In this document: positions 52,990 to 62,666 of the stretch, one piece after another | How positions within the stretch are numbered: position 1 is the stretch's first letter | Layout of the letters: each line of letters starts with the position of its first letter | Assembly (NCBI GenBank): GCA_032068765.1 | Contig: DAMBHY010000006.1 | Coordinates: 61,384-125,383, forward strand | Source: DAMBHY01 sp032068765 | GTDB taxonomy: Bacteria > Bacteroidota > Bacteroidia > Bacteroidales > Dysgonomonadaceae | DNA: 64,000 bases | Direction of reading: 5' to 3' | Made by a program: the position numbers and the translations under genes | The notes under the pieces: generated by a model | The model's database searches: none | What the model was told of the DNA's origin: nothing | The model's input: the letters and a program-made list of their open reading frames with translations, nothing else

Positions 52990-53163
52990 TTACTTATCTT
53001 TTTTCAAACTCTTATAAACCGGAATAAAAATTATTGCTCCTGAAAATATTATTGATATGATTGTTTGTGCTGTTATTTTGGCATAGAGCAGAATGATGAC
53101 AACTAAAAAAAACCACAACAATATAATTGAAGCTATCTGAGATTGAGTTAATTTTTTGCGCAT
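52990..53163 (-). CDS. Small two-helix membrane protein
   Basis: 57 residues from MRKKLTQSQIASIILL. It has two predicted membrane helices (about 10-28 and 32-49) and a basic C-terminal end (YKSLKKDK). The frame allows an ATG four codons earlier (53175). I recognise no family. It sits between the tRNA and a secreted carboxypeptidase-like-domain protein in the same direction. Confidence 0.5.
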   Translation of the reverse strand: MRKKLTQSQIASIILLWFFLVVIILLYAKITAQTIISIIFSGAIIFIPVYKSLKKDK

Positions 53164-53194
53164 GATTATTGTCAATTAATATGAAGACAAAGAT

Positions 53195-53229
53195 ATGAAA
53201 AAAGGTATGGATTCACATCCATACCTTTT
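53195..53229 (-). terminator. Intrinsic terminator of the gene at 53265
   Basis: A perfect 12-bp stem AAAAGGTATGGA / TCCATACCTTTT (53200-53211 with 53218-53229), with a T-run on the minus strand. Confidence 0.88.
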
Positions 53230-53264
53230 ACAAACCAAAAATCAGGTTTATGAAAAAATGATTT

Positions 53265-53618
53265 TTATTTCTGCATCATATTAATGTGTACAGGGTTATT
53301 TCCTTGTACATTGATATCTTGTTCAACTGTTTCGTAAGAAATCAATTCAACTTTCACTTTATGTAATCCCGGTTGGATGTTTGAAACACTAAAGTTTCCA
53401 TCCAAATCAGAATAAATTTTTTGACCATCAATGTAAATAGCAGCTCCTGCCAAATTTTCATTATTTTTCTGGTCAATTACACTCCCTGCTAATAGTAAAG
53501 TAGCTCGTGAAACTTCTGTCTTACCATTTCTATCTTTTTCAACTTTTTTGTTGCCGTTATCTGCAAAAACTGTTACAGAAATGAATAATGCGACGAAAAA
53601 TGTTATAAAGGATTTCAT
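53265..53618 (-). CDS. Secreted carboxypeptidase-regulatory-like domain protein
   Basis: 117 residues: signal peptide (cleavage after VFAD) and one CarboxypepD_reg-like beta-sandwich (about 42-115, LLAGSVIDQKNNENLAGAAIYIDG and DLDGNFSVSNIQPGLHKVKVELISYE). Normally this domain is fused to the N-terminus of TonB receptors or other surface proteins; here it stands alone. It may be a small surface or periplasmic binding protein. It has its own terminator. Confidence 0.8.
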   Translation of the reverse strand: MKSFITFFVALFISVTVFADNGNKKVEKDRNGKTEVSRATLLLAGSVIDQKNNENLAGAAIYIDGQKIYSDLDGNFSVSNIQPGLHKVKVELISYETVEQDINVQGNNPVHINMMQK

Positions 53619-53728
53619 AACGATATATTTTATTTAATTGTTTTCATTTTAATGTTACAAAATTCCGATAATATTGTTACAAAATGCTTACGTTTCTGTT
53701 AAGTTTTTATGAAGTTTCTGCTACAGAA

Positions 53729-54223
53729 TCAATATTTTTTCTCATCTATCAGATTGCCTTTGGAGTCCCACATCTTCCAAGAACCTGTTTTTTTATTGTT
53801 TGAATAAGACATTTCGTATCTTAGCATTCCCAGTTCATCCCATATTCTCCAAATTCCGTCCTTATTTCCATCTACATAATTCGCTTCCGATACTAGTTGT
53901 CCTGCCATATCATAGGTTCTCCACAAACCATGCAATTTTCCTTCACGATAAGAGCGGATTTCTTTTGGTTTACGATTTTCAAAATATATAACGTGCGTCC
54001 CATCAGGTTGTCCGTTTTTTATACGCATTTCAAGTTTTACTGTTCCGTTGTCATAGAATTCTCTATAATCTCCGGTGTAAAATTGTGTTTGTTTTGCATC
54101 AGAAAAATAATATCCGTTTACTTCATATATTTGTGTCGGCTTGCAATTACTGGTAGTTTGGGCTTTTAGTCCAACTCCAATAGTGAGAGATAGACCTAAA
54201 ATAATGATATGTTTTAATTTCAT
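53729..54223 (-). CDS. Exported MORN-repeat protein (YwqK-like)
   Basis: 164 residues: signal peptide (cleavage after LKAQ), then about four MORN-variant repeats of 22-24 residues, for example GDYREFYDNGTVKLEMRIKNGQPDG, GLWRTYDMAGQLVSEANYVDGNKDG and GSWKMWDSKGNLIDEKKY. The YwqK family was described as a possible antitoxin, but no toxin gene lies next to it, and such exported repeats are common in Bacteroidota without that function. Function unknown. Confidence 0.8.
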   Translation of the reverse strand: MKLKHIIILGLSLTIGVGLKAQTTSNCKPTQIYEVNGYYFSDAKQTQFYTGDYREFYDNGTVKLEMRIKNGQPDGTHVIYFENRKPKEIRSYREGKLHGLWRTYDMAGQLVSEANYVDGNKDGIWRIWDELGMLRYEMSYSNNKKTGSWKMWDSKGNLIDEKKY

Positions 54224-54273
54224 GACTCTAAATTTTATAATGTTTATAACTAGGTTGATTTCAACAAAGTTAT

Positions 54274-54308
54274 AAAAAATATCCCTTATACTTGAAGGGA
54301 TATTTTTT
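54274..54308 (-). terminator. Intrinsic terminator of the surface lipoprotein gene
   Basis: Stem AAAAATATCCCTT / AAGGGATATTTTT with loop around ATACTT, AT-rich ends and T-runs on both strands. It lies 20 bases after the stop at 54329. Confidence 0.8.
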
Positions 54309-54328
54309 GTAGAAATATAAGTATTTAA

Positions 54329-55534
54329 TTAAAATGCATATCCAGTCCAGCCAAAGACAGCTTTATCACAACCAGTATCTTCTGATTGAATTTTAACATT
54401 AGGATAAGCTAATGTGTTACCATCTGCATCTTTACCTGCGTTAAATGGTTTTCCTGTAATTGAGTTACTTAATAATGATGTTAATTTTATAACGCTTGCT
54501 ACATTACCTGCGCCGGCTTTGTCTCCAGTATCAACTAAATCTTGTACTGCACCAATACCCTTAACTAAAGAGTTGGTTATGTTAGCTGTTGCGCCACGAC
54601 GAACTTTAATTACATCTTGCATAAATGTATTTTGAGAAGCTGTATTGTAATCCAAATTTAATTCAACTGTCATGTTTTTAACAGTGAAGTTTGTTTGGTT
54701 AATGTCAGTTGGAGTTTTTCCATCCAAATTACCATCTGATTCAATAGCACGTGGGTCAGATTCTGAACTAGAGTATCCTTTTGTCCAAATACCATATACA
54801 TTTTCCCAAGTACCAGTGTAACCTTGTGTATTGTCAAACATATCATCATCAGAATTTACAACTAATAAGTTTTTTACATTAACAGAGCCTCCAAAAAATT
54901 CAATACCATCATCTGCACTTTCAAGAATGAATACATTTTCAATTTTTGTACCATTTCCAACCGCGTCTAATGTTAAACCATTGTGTTCAACTTCTGAGCT
55001 AGAACGAGCACCAGCATACATAATTTTAAGATATGTGATAGAACCAGAACTATCTGCATCATCGTTACCTCCATACTTATAGTTGGCATCCATTTCGCAA
55101 GAGCTAGTTGCTACAGTTCCTGCAGGACCTGAAATTTTAGCTCTACCATTCAATACTAAACCTCCCCAGAAACCAGATTTAGGAGTAGCTGTGTTAGCTG
55201 TCATAGTAACAGGTTTTGCAGCTGTACCATTTACAAAAATTTTACCACCTTGTTCTGTCATGATATATTTATCAAAACCCTCGTTAGCTTTAATAGTTGT
55301 ACCAGCTGGAATTGTCAAAGAAGCGCCATTTTTGATGATAAAAGTACCTGTAAGAATGTAAGTTTTAGTTCCGTCCAATGTTACATTATGATCAAGCATA
55401 CCTTTTAGTTCGCCTTTGTCGATCAAGTTGTCTACTTCGTCTTTCTCAATAACTGGATCATTGTTGCTACAAGATGTCATTGTGAAAGAAAATACTAATG
55501 CTGCAAGAGCAAAGAAATACACAAATTTTTTCAT
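54329..55534 (-). CDS. Surface lipoprotein with parallel beta-helix-like domain, partner of a TonB receptor
   Basis: 401 residues with a lipoprotein signal peptide (lipobox MTSC, Cys22). From about residue 55 the sequence has periodic beta strands of the right-handed helix type (YILTGTFIIKNGASLTIPAGTTIKANEG, KIENVFILESADDGIEFFGGSVNVKNLLVVNSDDDMFDN). Proteins of this class lie next to TonB-dependent receptors in Bacteroidota, which is the case here: the receptor gene ends 38 bases upstream in the same direction. It may hold the ligand at the cell surface for the receptor. The ligand is unknown. Confidence 0.82.
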   Translation of the reverse strand: MKKFVYFFALAALVFSFTMTSCSNNDPVIEKDEVDNLIDKGELKGMLDHNVTLDGTKTYILTGTFIIKNGASLTIPAGTTIKANEGFDKYIMTEQGGKIFVNGTAAKPVTMTANTATPKSGFWGGLVLNGRAKISGPAGTVATSSCEMDANYKYGGNDDADSSGSITYLKIMYAGARSSSEVEHNGLTLDAVGNGTKIENVFILESADDGIEFFGGSVNVKNLLVVNSDDDMFDNTQGYTGTWENVYGIWTKGYSSSESDPRAIESDGNLDGKTPTDINQTNFTVKNMTVELNLDYNTASQNTFMQDVIKVRRGATANITNSLVKGIGAVQDLVDTGDKAGAGNVASVIKLTSLLSNSITGKPFNAGKDADGNTLAYPNVKIQSEDTGCDKAVFGWTGYAF

Positions 55535-55572
55535 TTTGATTTTTTTTAATTGATAATAAATAATGAGTTTTG

Positions 55573-56850
55573 TTATAAATCGTATGTTAAGCCCAAACTT
55601 ATATTTACCCCTTTCTTGTATTCGTTTAATACAATATTGTTGTCATTTGTAGATGATTTTCTCATCAATGTATAGTTAGGATTAAGAATATTATTTGCTT
55701 TAAATTTTACAGATAAGTGTGAGTTGATTTTAGAAATTGATACGAAATTCAATGTTGGAATACTTTTTTCTATTATATCTTCAAATCCTTGAGTTCCAAT
55801 GGTGTAAATGCGGTCACTAAAGTAATTGAATACTAATGAATTTGTAAATGACTTACCTCTATTACTAAATGTGTGAGAAAGATCAAAATTTAGGATAAAA
55901 GGCGCTGCTCCTTCCAATTCAGTATTTCTATCAATCGTGTTTTCTATATTCTGTATTTTTAAATTGGTGTAAATGTAGGAAGCACTTAATCCTGCAACCA
56001 ATTTGTTACTCTTCTCACTTGCTGTGCTAGATGAATTAATAATATTTTTACGGGTTTCAAATTCTACTCCTGCAACGGTTGCTTTCTCGCTTATATTTCT
56101 ATAAGTTAGATAACCTCCTGCATTGCCAACCTCTATACGTGAAATTGGGTCCTTAATATTTTTGTAGAAACCGGTAAGAGAGACAAATTCATTAGGTGTG
56201 AAGAAATAATCCCATTTCAAATCTGCATTATAATTGTCAGAAGGCTTCAGATTTTCATTACCTTGACTTTTAAATGACAAGCCAATATATTGATAAGGAG
56301 ATATTTCCTTACTTTGTGGCAGAGTATAAGTTTTGCTCAATCCTAAACGCAAAGTGTTTTTACTATTTATGTCATACTTAATATTCATATTAGGCAGTAC
56401 ATAAAAAGGATTTAATCTTTTGCTGCTATTTGCTACATTTCCACTATTGATATTGTAATTTATTTGTAAGTCTACTTTGTCAAATCTTGACCCCACATTA
56501 ACTGTCAATTTAGGATTAAACTGATAAACTATACCTGCGTATCCGGAGTGAGTATATTTATTTACATCGTAGGTGCTTATAATTCTATTATACTGGCTGA
56601 AAAGGCCGGCATCCATATTATCCTGATTATATGCCTCGTCCAATTTAAGGTCAGGTAATAAAAGGTTAGCCGTTGAAGCTGCAGTCATTGTATATTCAGT
56701 TTCTTTAAAATCATCTCTTACAAATCTTCCATCATAGCCTACCTGAATTGACGTAATATCATCTGTAAACTTTTTGTTCAAATCGTACGTAAGTTTGATG
56801 CGAGTATTAAAATCATTTTCTTTAAGTTCAGTAAAATTTCTAACTTGCAT
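55573..56850 (-). CDS. C-terminal fragment of a frameshifted TonB-dependent receptor (beta-barrel half)
   Basis: 425 residues of a TonB receptor barrel: alternating strands such as LTVNVGSRFDKVDLQINYNI, LRLGLSKTYTLPQSKEISPY and DYFFTPNEFVSLTGFYKNI, and the typical end GVNISLGLTYDL. The frame continues upstream of its ATG without a stop, reading TDRRENNLFRISDFQFGLVS, and joins the reading frame of the fragment at 56886-58313 if one base is restored in the A-run at 56919-56921. It should therefore be read as the second half of one gene (55573-58313, about 914 residues). Confidence 0.85.
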   Translation of the reverse strand: MQVRNFTELKENDFNTRIKLTYDLNKKFTDDITSIQVGYDGRFVRDDFKETEYTMTAASTANLLLPDLKLDEAYNQDNMDAGLFSQYNRIISTYDVNKYTHSGYAGIVYQFNPKLTVNVGSRFDKVDLQINYNINSGNVANSSKRLNPFYVLPNMNIKYDINSKNTLRLGLSKTYTLPQSKEISPYQYIGLSFKSQGNENLKPSDNYNADLKWDYFFTPNEFVSLTGFYKNIKDPISRIEVGNAGGYLTYRNISEKATVAGVEFETRKNIINSSSTASEKSNKLVAGLSASYIYTNLKIQNIENTIDRNTELEGAAPFILNFDLSHTFSNRGKSFTNSLVFNYFSDRIYTIGTQGFEDIIEKSIPTLNFVSISKINSHLSVKFKANNILNPNYTLMRKSSTNDNNIVLNEYKKGVNISLGLTYDL

Positions 56851-56885
56851 ACCCGAACCAGATACTAAACCAAATTGGAAATCGC

Positions 56886-58313
56886 TTATGCGAAATAAGT
56901 TATTTTCCCTTCTATCTGTTTCTTACCTAGTACGTAGTTGAAAGAAATACCTGCATCTATCTTCATTTTTTTTAGTTTCCAAGTACTAAGTAATTGATTT
57001 GTCATTAATAAATTATCATTGGTTTGTTGGCGGCGAACTAAACCTTGATATTCATATTCTTCGGGCTGAAGAGAGCTTATAAAATCACCTTTTGAACCCA
57101 AATAGTCCCCCATTGATTGATTATTGTCATGGATTAACATGAAGTTATAAGCAATAGAATGCTTATTTTTTAAGAGATAATTAATATTAGCAAGTAAGAG
57201 CTGATTTATATTTTGCGAATATTTATCCCCCAATAGATCTTGTGTTATTGAACCTTCAGAAGTAGTGTTAAGAGATTTTTCTTTTGTATAAGAATAACCT
57301 GTACTATAATTCCCTACTAAGAAAATTGAAAGAGGATTTGCTCCTAATTTAAAACGTTTTCCGCCTGAAATTCCATAGCTGTGATTCAGTGGCAATGAAA
57401 TGGAGATAGGGTCAAGTTTATTAGTAAAGCCCCAATTAGACATATAATCCTCGCCTGGCTGAGAACTATTGCTAATTCCAAAATAATTTGTGCCTGTAGG
57501 TTTAAAAAAATCTTTCGAGATTGTATTTGTGTTAAATCCTGCAGAAAGATCAATACTTAATTCCTGCGAGCTCATTAATTCCTTTGACGTTATGTCAATA
57601 ATAGCACCTCCTACATCACCATATGAATCAGGTGCAAAAACTTTGTTTACACCAATATTTTGGATAACGTCAGTTCCGAAGAAATCCAACGAAATATTTT
57701 TATATTCAGGGTCTTCAGATGGAATTGGAAATCCATTTAACAATGAGACATTGTATCTGTCGCCCAATCCGCGCACGAAAACGTTTTTTACGCCATCTTG
57801 TTTAGAAACTCCCGAAACCTGTGAAACTGCTGCTTCAGCGTTGCTGATACCTTTACGAGATAACTCCTTTGCACCCACAGCTTGTGTAGCAACTAAAGCT
57901 TTGCGTTGTTCTAGCAATAAAATATTTTCACTTTCTCTGTTAGCTTTCGCCACCACTTCCACTTCGTCCAATATTCTTTCGTCAGAAGTTAATTTTACTT
58001 CAATAATCGTTTCTTTGTTTTTTAGTACATTTACTTCAATTTTTTCAGTTTTGTACGCTACATACGAAGCGGTAAGTTTTACTTTTCCAGTAAGGTTTGT
58101 AGAAATAGAGAATTTTCCGTCCAAGTCAGCTGCTGTTCCCTGTGTGGAACCATCAATCATTATGCTTGCTCCAATAAGAGGTTCTTTTGTTTTTGCATCA
58201 ACAATAATACCTTTAATTATATTTTGCGAGAATGTATTGGTAAATGAGAATAAGAAAATTGATATTAAGAATATTAATATCGGTTGGTTAGATAAGAATT
58301 TTACCTTTTTCAT
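56886..58313 (-). CDS. N-terminal fragment of a frameshifted TonB-dependent receptor (carboxypeptidase-like domain and plug)
   Basis: 475 residues: signal peptide, a CarboxypepD_reg-like domain (about 32-115, IIKGIIVDAKTKEPLIGASIMIDG), the plug (about 145-245, AEAAVSQVSGVSKQDGVKNVFVRGLGDRYN and GGAIIDITSKEL) and the first barrel strands. It ends after YVLGKKQIEGKITYFA, where a base seems to be missing. The receptor would span the outer membrane and take up a ligand driven by TonB. It starts the operon that ends with the surface lipoprotein. Whether it is a pseudogene, a sequencing error or a phase-variable site cannot be decided from one sequence. Confidence 0.87.
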   Translation of the reverse strand: MKKVKFLSNQPILIFLISIFLFSFTNTFSQNIIKGIIVDAKTKEPLIGASIMIDGSTQGTAADLDGKFSISTNLTGKVKLTASYVAYKTEKIEVNVLKNKETIIEVKLTSDERILDEVEVVAKANRESENILLLEQRKALVATQAVGAKELSRKGISNAEAAVSQVSGVSKQDGVKNVFVRGLGDRYNVSLLNGFPIPSEDPEYKNISLDFFGTDVIQNIGVNKVFAPDSYGDVGGAIIDITSKELMSSQELSIDLSAGFNTNTISKDFFKPTGTNYFGISNSSQPGEDYMSNWGFTNKLDPISISLPLNHSYGISGGKRFKLGANPLSIFLVGNYSTGYSYTKEKSLNTTSEGSITQDLLGDKYSQNINQLLLANINYLLKNKHSIAYNFMLIHDNNQSMGDYLGSKGDFISSLQPEEYEYQGLVRRQQTNDNLLMTNQLLSTWKLKKMKIDAGISFNYVLGKKQIEGKITYFA

Positions 58314-58462
58314 TAAGTGTAGAAATAGTTGATTTTAAAAATTTGGAGCAAAGTTCTTTCAATTTTGTTACAACGGTATTACGAAAAAATGACGTTTTTG
58401 TTAAGTTGATTATTATAGGTTTTTTATTGATTCAGAGTATTAATATGAATTGGAAAAAACAT

Positions 58463-58470
58463 TATATTTG
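58463..58470 (+). promoter_or_regulatory. -7 promoter element of the DUF2851 gene
   Basis: TATATTTG, 22 bases upstream of the ATG at 58493. Confidence 0.5.
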
Positions 58471-58492
58471 AGGTCTAATAAAATCAAATTCC

Positions 58493-59788
58493 ATGGTTGC
58501 GAGAGAAGAAATCTTACATTATATATGGAAATGTAAACTCTACGATACTTCTGACCTGAAGACAAATTTCGGAGATATTATGGAAGTGATAGATTCCGGA
58601 GTGTGGAATCAGAATGAAGGTCCAGACTTTTTCAATGCGAAAATCATGATGAATGGTAAAAAATGGGCTGGCAACGTTGAAATACATCGCACATCAGATC
58701 AATGGACGAAACATCAGCATCATCTCGATACCGCTTATAATTCTGTGATTTTGCACGTAGTAGAAAAAATCAATCAACCGATATTTAACGAGAGAGGAGA
58801 GGAAATTCCTCAATTAGAGATAAAAATACCGACAGCAATAAGCAACAATATACAACAATTGTTTGCTGATAATCATAATATTGCATGTCATAAGATAATT
58901 CCCATTCTCCCGACTATATCTATTCATTCGTGGTTAAGCGCGCTTTCTCTTGAAAGACTTGAACGTAAGACCAAAACCGTCTTTTCGCATCTTGATAGGT
59001 ATAACAATTCTTGGGAAGAAGCTCTTTATGTGATGTTAGCACGAAGTTTTGGATTTGGACTTAATAATGACGAGTTTGAAAGATTAGCTTTGAGTCTTCC
59101 TCTTAACTACATAAAGAAGCATAATGACAATCTGTTTCAGATAGAATCGTTGTTGTTTGGTCAGGCGGGTATGTTGGAAAATGAAAATATTAAAGACACA
59201 TATTATAATGAGTTGCGGGATGAATACTATTTTTTGAAAAGAAAATTCATTCTCAAACCTTTAAATAATATTCACTTCAAATCACTAAGGATTCGTCCGC
59301 AGGGATTTCCACATTTGAGAATTGCGCAGCTTGCAGCCTTGTTTTATCAAACAGACAATTTGTTTTCAAAAATCATCGAAAAAGAAGACTACAAACATAT
59401 ACGCATGCTTTTTCAGGCAAAGGTTTCTCCTTACTGGCTCACACATTATACATTTGGAAAAGAATCTCCAGAAGCAAAGAAATTTCTAAGTGATAATGCT
59501 TTGGATATCATTTTGATTAACACCGTTGTGCCCATATTATTTGGTTACGGCAAAAAGATGAATCAAGAAGCCTATTTTGACAAGGCTATTCATATTTTGG
59601 AAGAATTGAAACCTGAAAAGAATCATATTATTTCCGACTTCAAATTGTACGGTATAAAGGCGAGAAACGCCATGGAATCTCAAGCACTCATACAACTGTA
59701 TAAGGAATACTGTGTGCCGAAAAAATGCATATACTGCAGATTTGGTCATACATTCTTATCTAAGAAAGATGTCAGTCAGATAGATTGA
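58493..59788 (+). CDS. DUF2851 family protein
   Basis: 431 residues, soluble. The N-terminus (EEILHYIWKCKLYDTSDLKTNFGDIMEVIDSGVWNQNEGPDFFNAKI) followed by WAGNVEIHRTSDQW and YNSVILHVV is the signature of DUF2851, a conserved Bacteroidota family with no assigned function. The start has some likeness to restriction-like nuclease folds (E and NVEIH positions), but that is an inference. The C-terminus ends with a Cys pair (CVPKKCIYCRFGH) that could bind a metal. It stands alone behind its promoter. Confidence 0.9.
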   Translation: MVAREEILHYIWKCKLYDTSDLKTNFGDIMEVIDSGVWNQNEGPDFFNAKIMMNGKKWAGNVEIHRTSDQWTKHQHHLDTAYNSVILHVVEKINQPIFNERGEEIPQLEIKIPTAISNNIQQLFADNHNIACHKIIPILPTISIHSWLSALSLERLERKTKTVFSHLDRYNNSWEEALYVMLARSFGFGLNNDEFERLALSLPLNYIKKHNDNLFQIESLLFGQAGMLENENIKDTYYNELRDEYYFLKRKFILKPLNNIHFKSLRIRPQGFPHLRIAQLAALFYQTDNLFSKIIEKEDYKHIRMLFQAKVSPYWLTHYTFGKESPEAKKFLSDNALDIILINTVVPILFGYGKKMNQEAYFDKAIHILEELKPEKNHIISDFKLYGIKARNAMESQALIQLYKEYCVPKKCIYCRFGHTFLSKKDVSQID

Positions 59789-59835
59789 AGACTTGAAATG
59801 CGTGATTTTCACTATTTTCAAAGAATAAATAAGTA

Positions 59836-59862
59836 TTGATGCATAAAAACATTGTATTTTTG
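59836..59862 (+). promoter_or_regulatory. Promoter of the Ig-like lipoprotein gene
   Basis: TTG (59836-59838), a 16-base spacer, TATTTTTG (59855-59862), and the ATG at 59896. Confidence 0.5.
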
Positions 59863-59895
59863 CAATACCAAAATTTATTTTGATTTTAAAATTTT

Positions 59896-61842
59896 ATGCT
59901 CCGAAAACTTTATTATATTTTCACTTATATATTCTTCTTGTTAGCACTATTCTCGATTTTTTATTCATGTGCAAATATGGCTTCGCCAACGGGCGGACTA
60001 TATGATGTACAACCGCCGCGACCAACGAAATCGACTCCTAACTTCAATTCTTTAAATTCTCAAAGAAAGAAAATAGTTATCGAGTTTGATGAATATATCA
60101 AGCTAGAAAAAGCGAACGAAAAAGTCATCATCACGCCTCCGCAAAGCGTTCAACCGCAGATTCAGGCAGTTGGAAAACGCGTGGAAGTAGAATTGCAGGA
60201 TGATTTGCAGCCAAAAACCACCTATACAATTGATTTTACCGACGCTATTGTGGATAATAACGAAGGTAATCCGTTGGAAAATTTTGTCTACTCTTTTTCC
60301 ACAGGAAATGTTTTAGATACGCTTCAAGTTTCAGGCAAAGTGCTTGCGGCAAAAGATTTGGAACCCGTTTCGGGGATTTATGTAGGAATCCATTCGGATT
60401 TGGATAATAAGGCATTTACAACAAAACCATTTGACAGAGCGGGAATTACCAATGCTAAAGGTGAATTCTCAATCAAAGGATTAAGTCCAGGAAAGTATAG
60501 GATTTACGCACTAAAAGATAAAAATCGAGATTTCAAATTTGATAATCCGCTGGAAGAACTTGCTTTTTCTGATTCTATCGTCATCCCTTCCTCAACTTTT
60601 GCCACTCGTCAGGACACAATTCGCAACGCAAAGGACACAGCAAAAATTGATACTATTAAGACGATTCGTTACACACGATTTTTGCCTGACGATATTGTTC
60701 TTCGCTCTTTCAAAAATGGCGCACAACGAAAATTTTTGAATCGTCACTCACGTCCCGAGCAACGAAAATTGTTTTTGAAATTCAATACAAAAACAAAAGA
60801 ACCTGAAATCAGACTTATTCAACCTCCAAAGACAGATAAAAACTGGTTTGTGAAAGAAACCACGCCACAAAATGACAGTATTGTCATGTGGATCACCGAC
60901 TCGAATGTGTATATGCAGGATTCTATAAAAATGGAAATCAATTATCTCAAATCAGATTCTTTATTTAATGATGTTTTAATAAAAGATACGCTCAACTTCG
61001 TTTTCAAAAAACCATCTAAGAAAATAGAAAAAGACGATGAGAAATCTGAAAAACCTTTGTTGACAATAAACACAAACCTACAACCACAACACGAACTTTT
61101 TGAACCGATAAGAATAGAGTTTAGTGAGCCAATCGCGAAATTTGATACTACTGCGATAAAATTTACAATGCTAAAAATGCCGGATTCTGTGAAAACCATT
61201 GTACATTACAGGTGGGAAAAAGACAGTACCAATTACAGAATTTATACATTGCGACCGCGATGGGAGCCGAATACAAAATATGAATTTCTAATTGATTCCG
61301 CATCTTATATGAGCATTTATGGTTTGGTTAACAAAGAAGTTAAGATTGATTTTACAACCAAAGCTCTCGACCAATATGCCAATCTGTTGCTCAACGTTTT
61401 TGGCATTGGGGAAAAAGAAAAAGCTTATGTGGAGTTGTTAGACAAATCGAATAAACTTTTGAGTCGAACGGAAGTCATACAAAACGTAGCGAAATTTCAA
61501 GATTTAATACCCGGAACAGTATATGTACGACTTTTTGTCGATAGCAATAACGACGGCGAGTGGACAACGGGAAATTTCTATGAAAATGTGCAGCCAGAAA
61601 TGGTATATTATCGATCAAAACCCCTGGAGTTGCGAATATTTACCGATCATGAAGAGTCTTGGAATATTCATGAAGTGCCTATTACGCAACAAAAACCAAC
61701 AGAAATAACAATAAACAAACCGCAGGAAAACAAAAGAATTGATAGAAACGCGGAATTGGAACAAAATAAAAAAAATCAAACAAACAACCCGACAAATCCG
61801 TTTTCAGAAATGATGAATAACAGCCCTGGAAACAGATTTTAA
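59896..61842 (+). CDS. Ig-like (Big_5/SbsA-type) domain lipoprotein
   Basis: 648 residues with a lipoprotein signal peptide (lipobox FYSC, Cys25). The N-terminal Ig-like domain (about 45-135) contains KKIVIEFDEYIKLEKANEKVIITPP and TTYTIDFTDAIVDNNEGNPLENFVYSFSTG, typical of Big_5. A carboxypeptidase-regulatory-like region follows (GKYRIYALKDKNRDFKFDNPLEELAF). A second Ig-like domain near 400-500 carries QHELFEPIRIEFSEPIAKFDTT. It is a conserved Bacteroidota lipoprotein of unknown function. The DUF3108 gene follows 9 bases later. Confidence 0.85.
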   Translation: MLRKLYYIFTYIFFLLALFSIFYSCANMASPTGGLYDVQPPRPTKSTPNFNSLNSQRKKIVIEFDEYIKLEKANEKVIITPPQSVQPQIQAVGKRVEVELQDDLQPKTTYTIDFTDAIVDNNEGNPLENFVYSFSTGNVLDTLQVSGKVLAAKDLEPVSGIYVGIHSDLDNKAFTTKPFDRAGITNAKGEFSIKGLSPGKYRIYALKDKNRDFKFDNPLEELAFSDSIVIPSSTFATRQDTIRNAKDTAKIDTIKTIRYTRFLPDDIVLRSFKNGAQRKFLNRHSRPEQRKLFLKFNTKTKEPEIRLIQPPKTDKNWFVKETTPQNDSIVMWITDSNVYMQDSIKMEINYLKSDSLFNDVLIKDTLNFVFKKPSKKIEKDDEKSEKPLLTINTNLQPQHELFEPIRIEFSEPIAKFDTTAIKFTMLKMPDSVKTIVHYRWEKDSTNYRIYTLRPRWEPNTKYEFLIDSASYMSIYGLVNKEVKIDFTTKALDQYANLLLNVFGIGEKEKAYVELLDKSNKLLSRTEVIQNVAKFQDLIPGTVYVRLFVDSNNDGEWTTGNFYENVQPEMVYYRSKPLELRIFTDHEESWNIHEVPITQQKPTEITINKPQENKRIDRNAELEQNKKNQTNNPTNPFSEMMNNSPGNRF

Positions 61843-61851
61843 AATTAGATT

Positions 61852-62628
61852 ATGAAGAAACTTTTATATTCCTTTATATTATTACTATTTGCAACACAAT
61901 CAAGCAATGCTCAGTGCCCTATCACCAACGTGGCATTGAAGAGTGGCGAAATGTTCAGATACGATATGTATTATAAATACGGATTGGTCAATGCCAAAGC
62001 AGGCAGCGGCTATTTGTCCACCACGCTGACTAATTACAAAGGCACGCGTGCCTACAAAACTACGCTGATGGCAAATACCTCCGGCGCAGTAGGCAGTATG
62101 TACATCGTTCGGGATACACTTACAGGATATGTGGATACAAGCATGATACCACTTCATTTTGAAAAACAAACATTTGAAGGAAGGGATTATTCCAAAGAGT
62201 ATCAAACATATTCATACAACAAGGGCCAAATCAATGTCCGTGCCATTCGTTATTGGAAAGGCGATTTATCTTTTGACGAAGTAGTAACCACAAATAAATG
62301 TGTCTATGATTATATTTCGGTGATTAACTACTGCCGCAATCTAGATTATAAAAATATGAAGCCCGGCAGCAGAGTGAATATTAAGTTCCTCTCTGGAAAA
62401 GATATTGTGAATATGTACATTTCATATAAAGGCGTTAGAAATGTGAAAGTCAATAACGGCATTAGCTATAATGCCGTGGAATTGTCAATGATGATTGTTG
62501 ATAAAGCTTTTACAAATCCTAAGGAAGCCATGAATGTTACATTGACAAACGACCAGAACAGAGTTCCCTTGATTATTCAGATAGGTCTCAAATTGGGCTC
62601 TTTGCGTGTGGTACTCAACAAAATGTGA
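61852..62628 (+). CDS. DUF3108 exported protein
   Basis: 258 residues with a signal peptide (cleavage after SNAQ). The mature part (LKSGEMFRYDMYYKYGLVNAKAGSGYLSTTL, KTTLMANTSGAVGSMYIVRDTLTGYVDTSMIPLHFEKQTFEGRDYSKEY) matches the DUF3108 family, beta-rich periplasmic proteins of unknown function. It probably forms an operon with the lipoprotein upstream. Confidence 0.87.
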   Translation: MKKLLYSFILLLFATQSSNAQCPITNVALKSGEMFRYDMYYKYGLVNAKAGSGYLSTTLTNYKGTRAYKTTLMANTSGAVGSMYIVRDTLTGYVDTSMIPLHFEKQTFEGRDYSKEYQTYSYNKGQINVRAIRYWKGDLSFDEVVTTNKCVYDYISVINYCRNLDYKNMKPGSRVNIKFLSGKDIVNMYISYKGVRNVKVNNGISYNAVELSMMIVDKAFTNPKEAMNVTLTNDQNRVPLIIQIGLKLGSLRVVLNKM

Positions 62629-62666
62629 TATTTTATTATTATTTTCCAATTCAATAAATAACTTGT

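Noticed and set aside
53729..54223. Toxin-antitoxin system
   Set aside because: The YwqK-like protein carries a signal peptide and no toxin-like partner gene is adjacent.
57490..58332. Rightward frame of 280 codons
   Set aside because: Antisense to the N-terminal half of the TonB receptor, whose domains are unambiguous.
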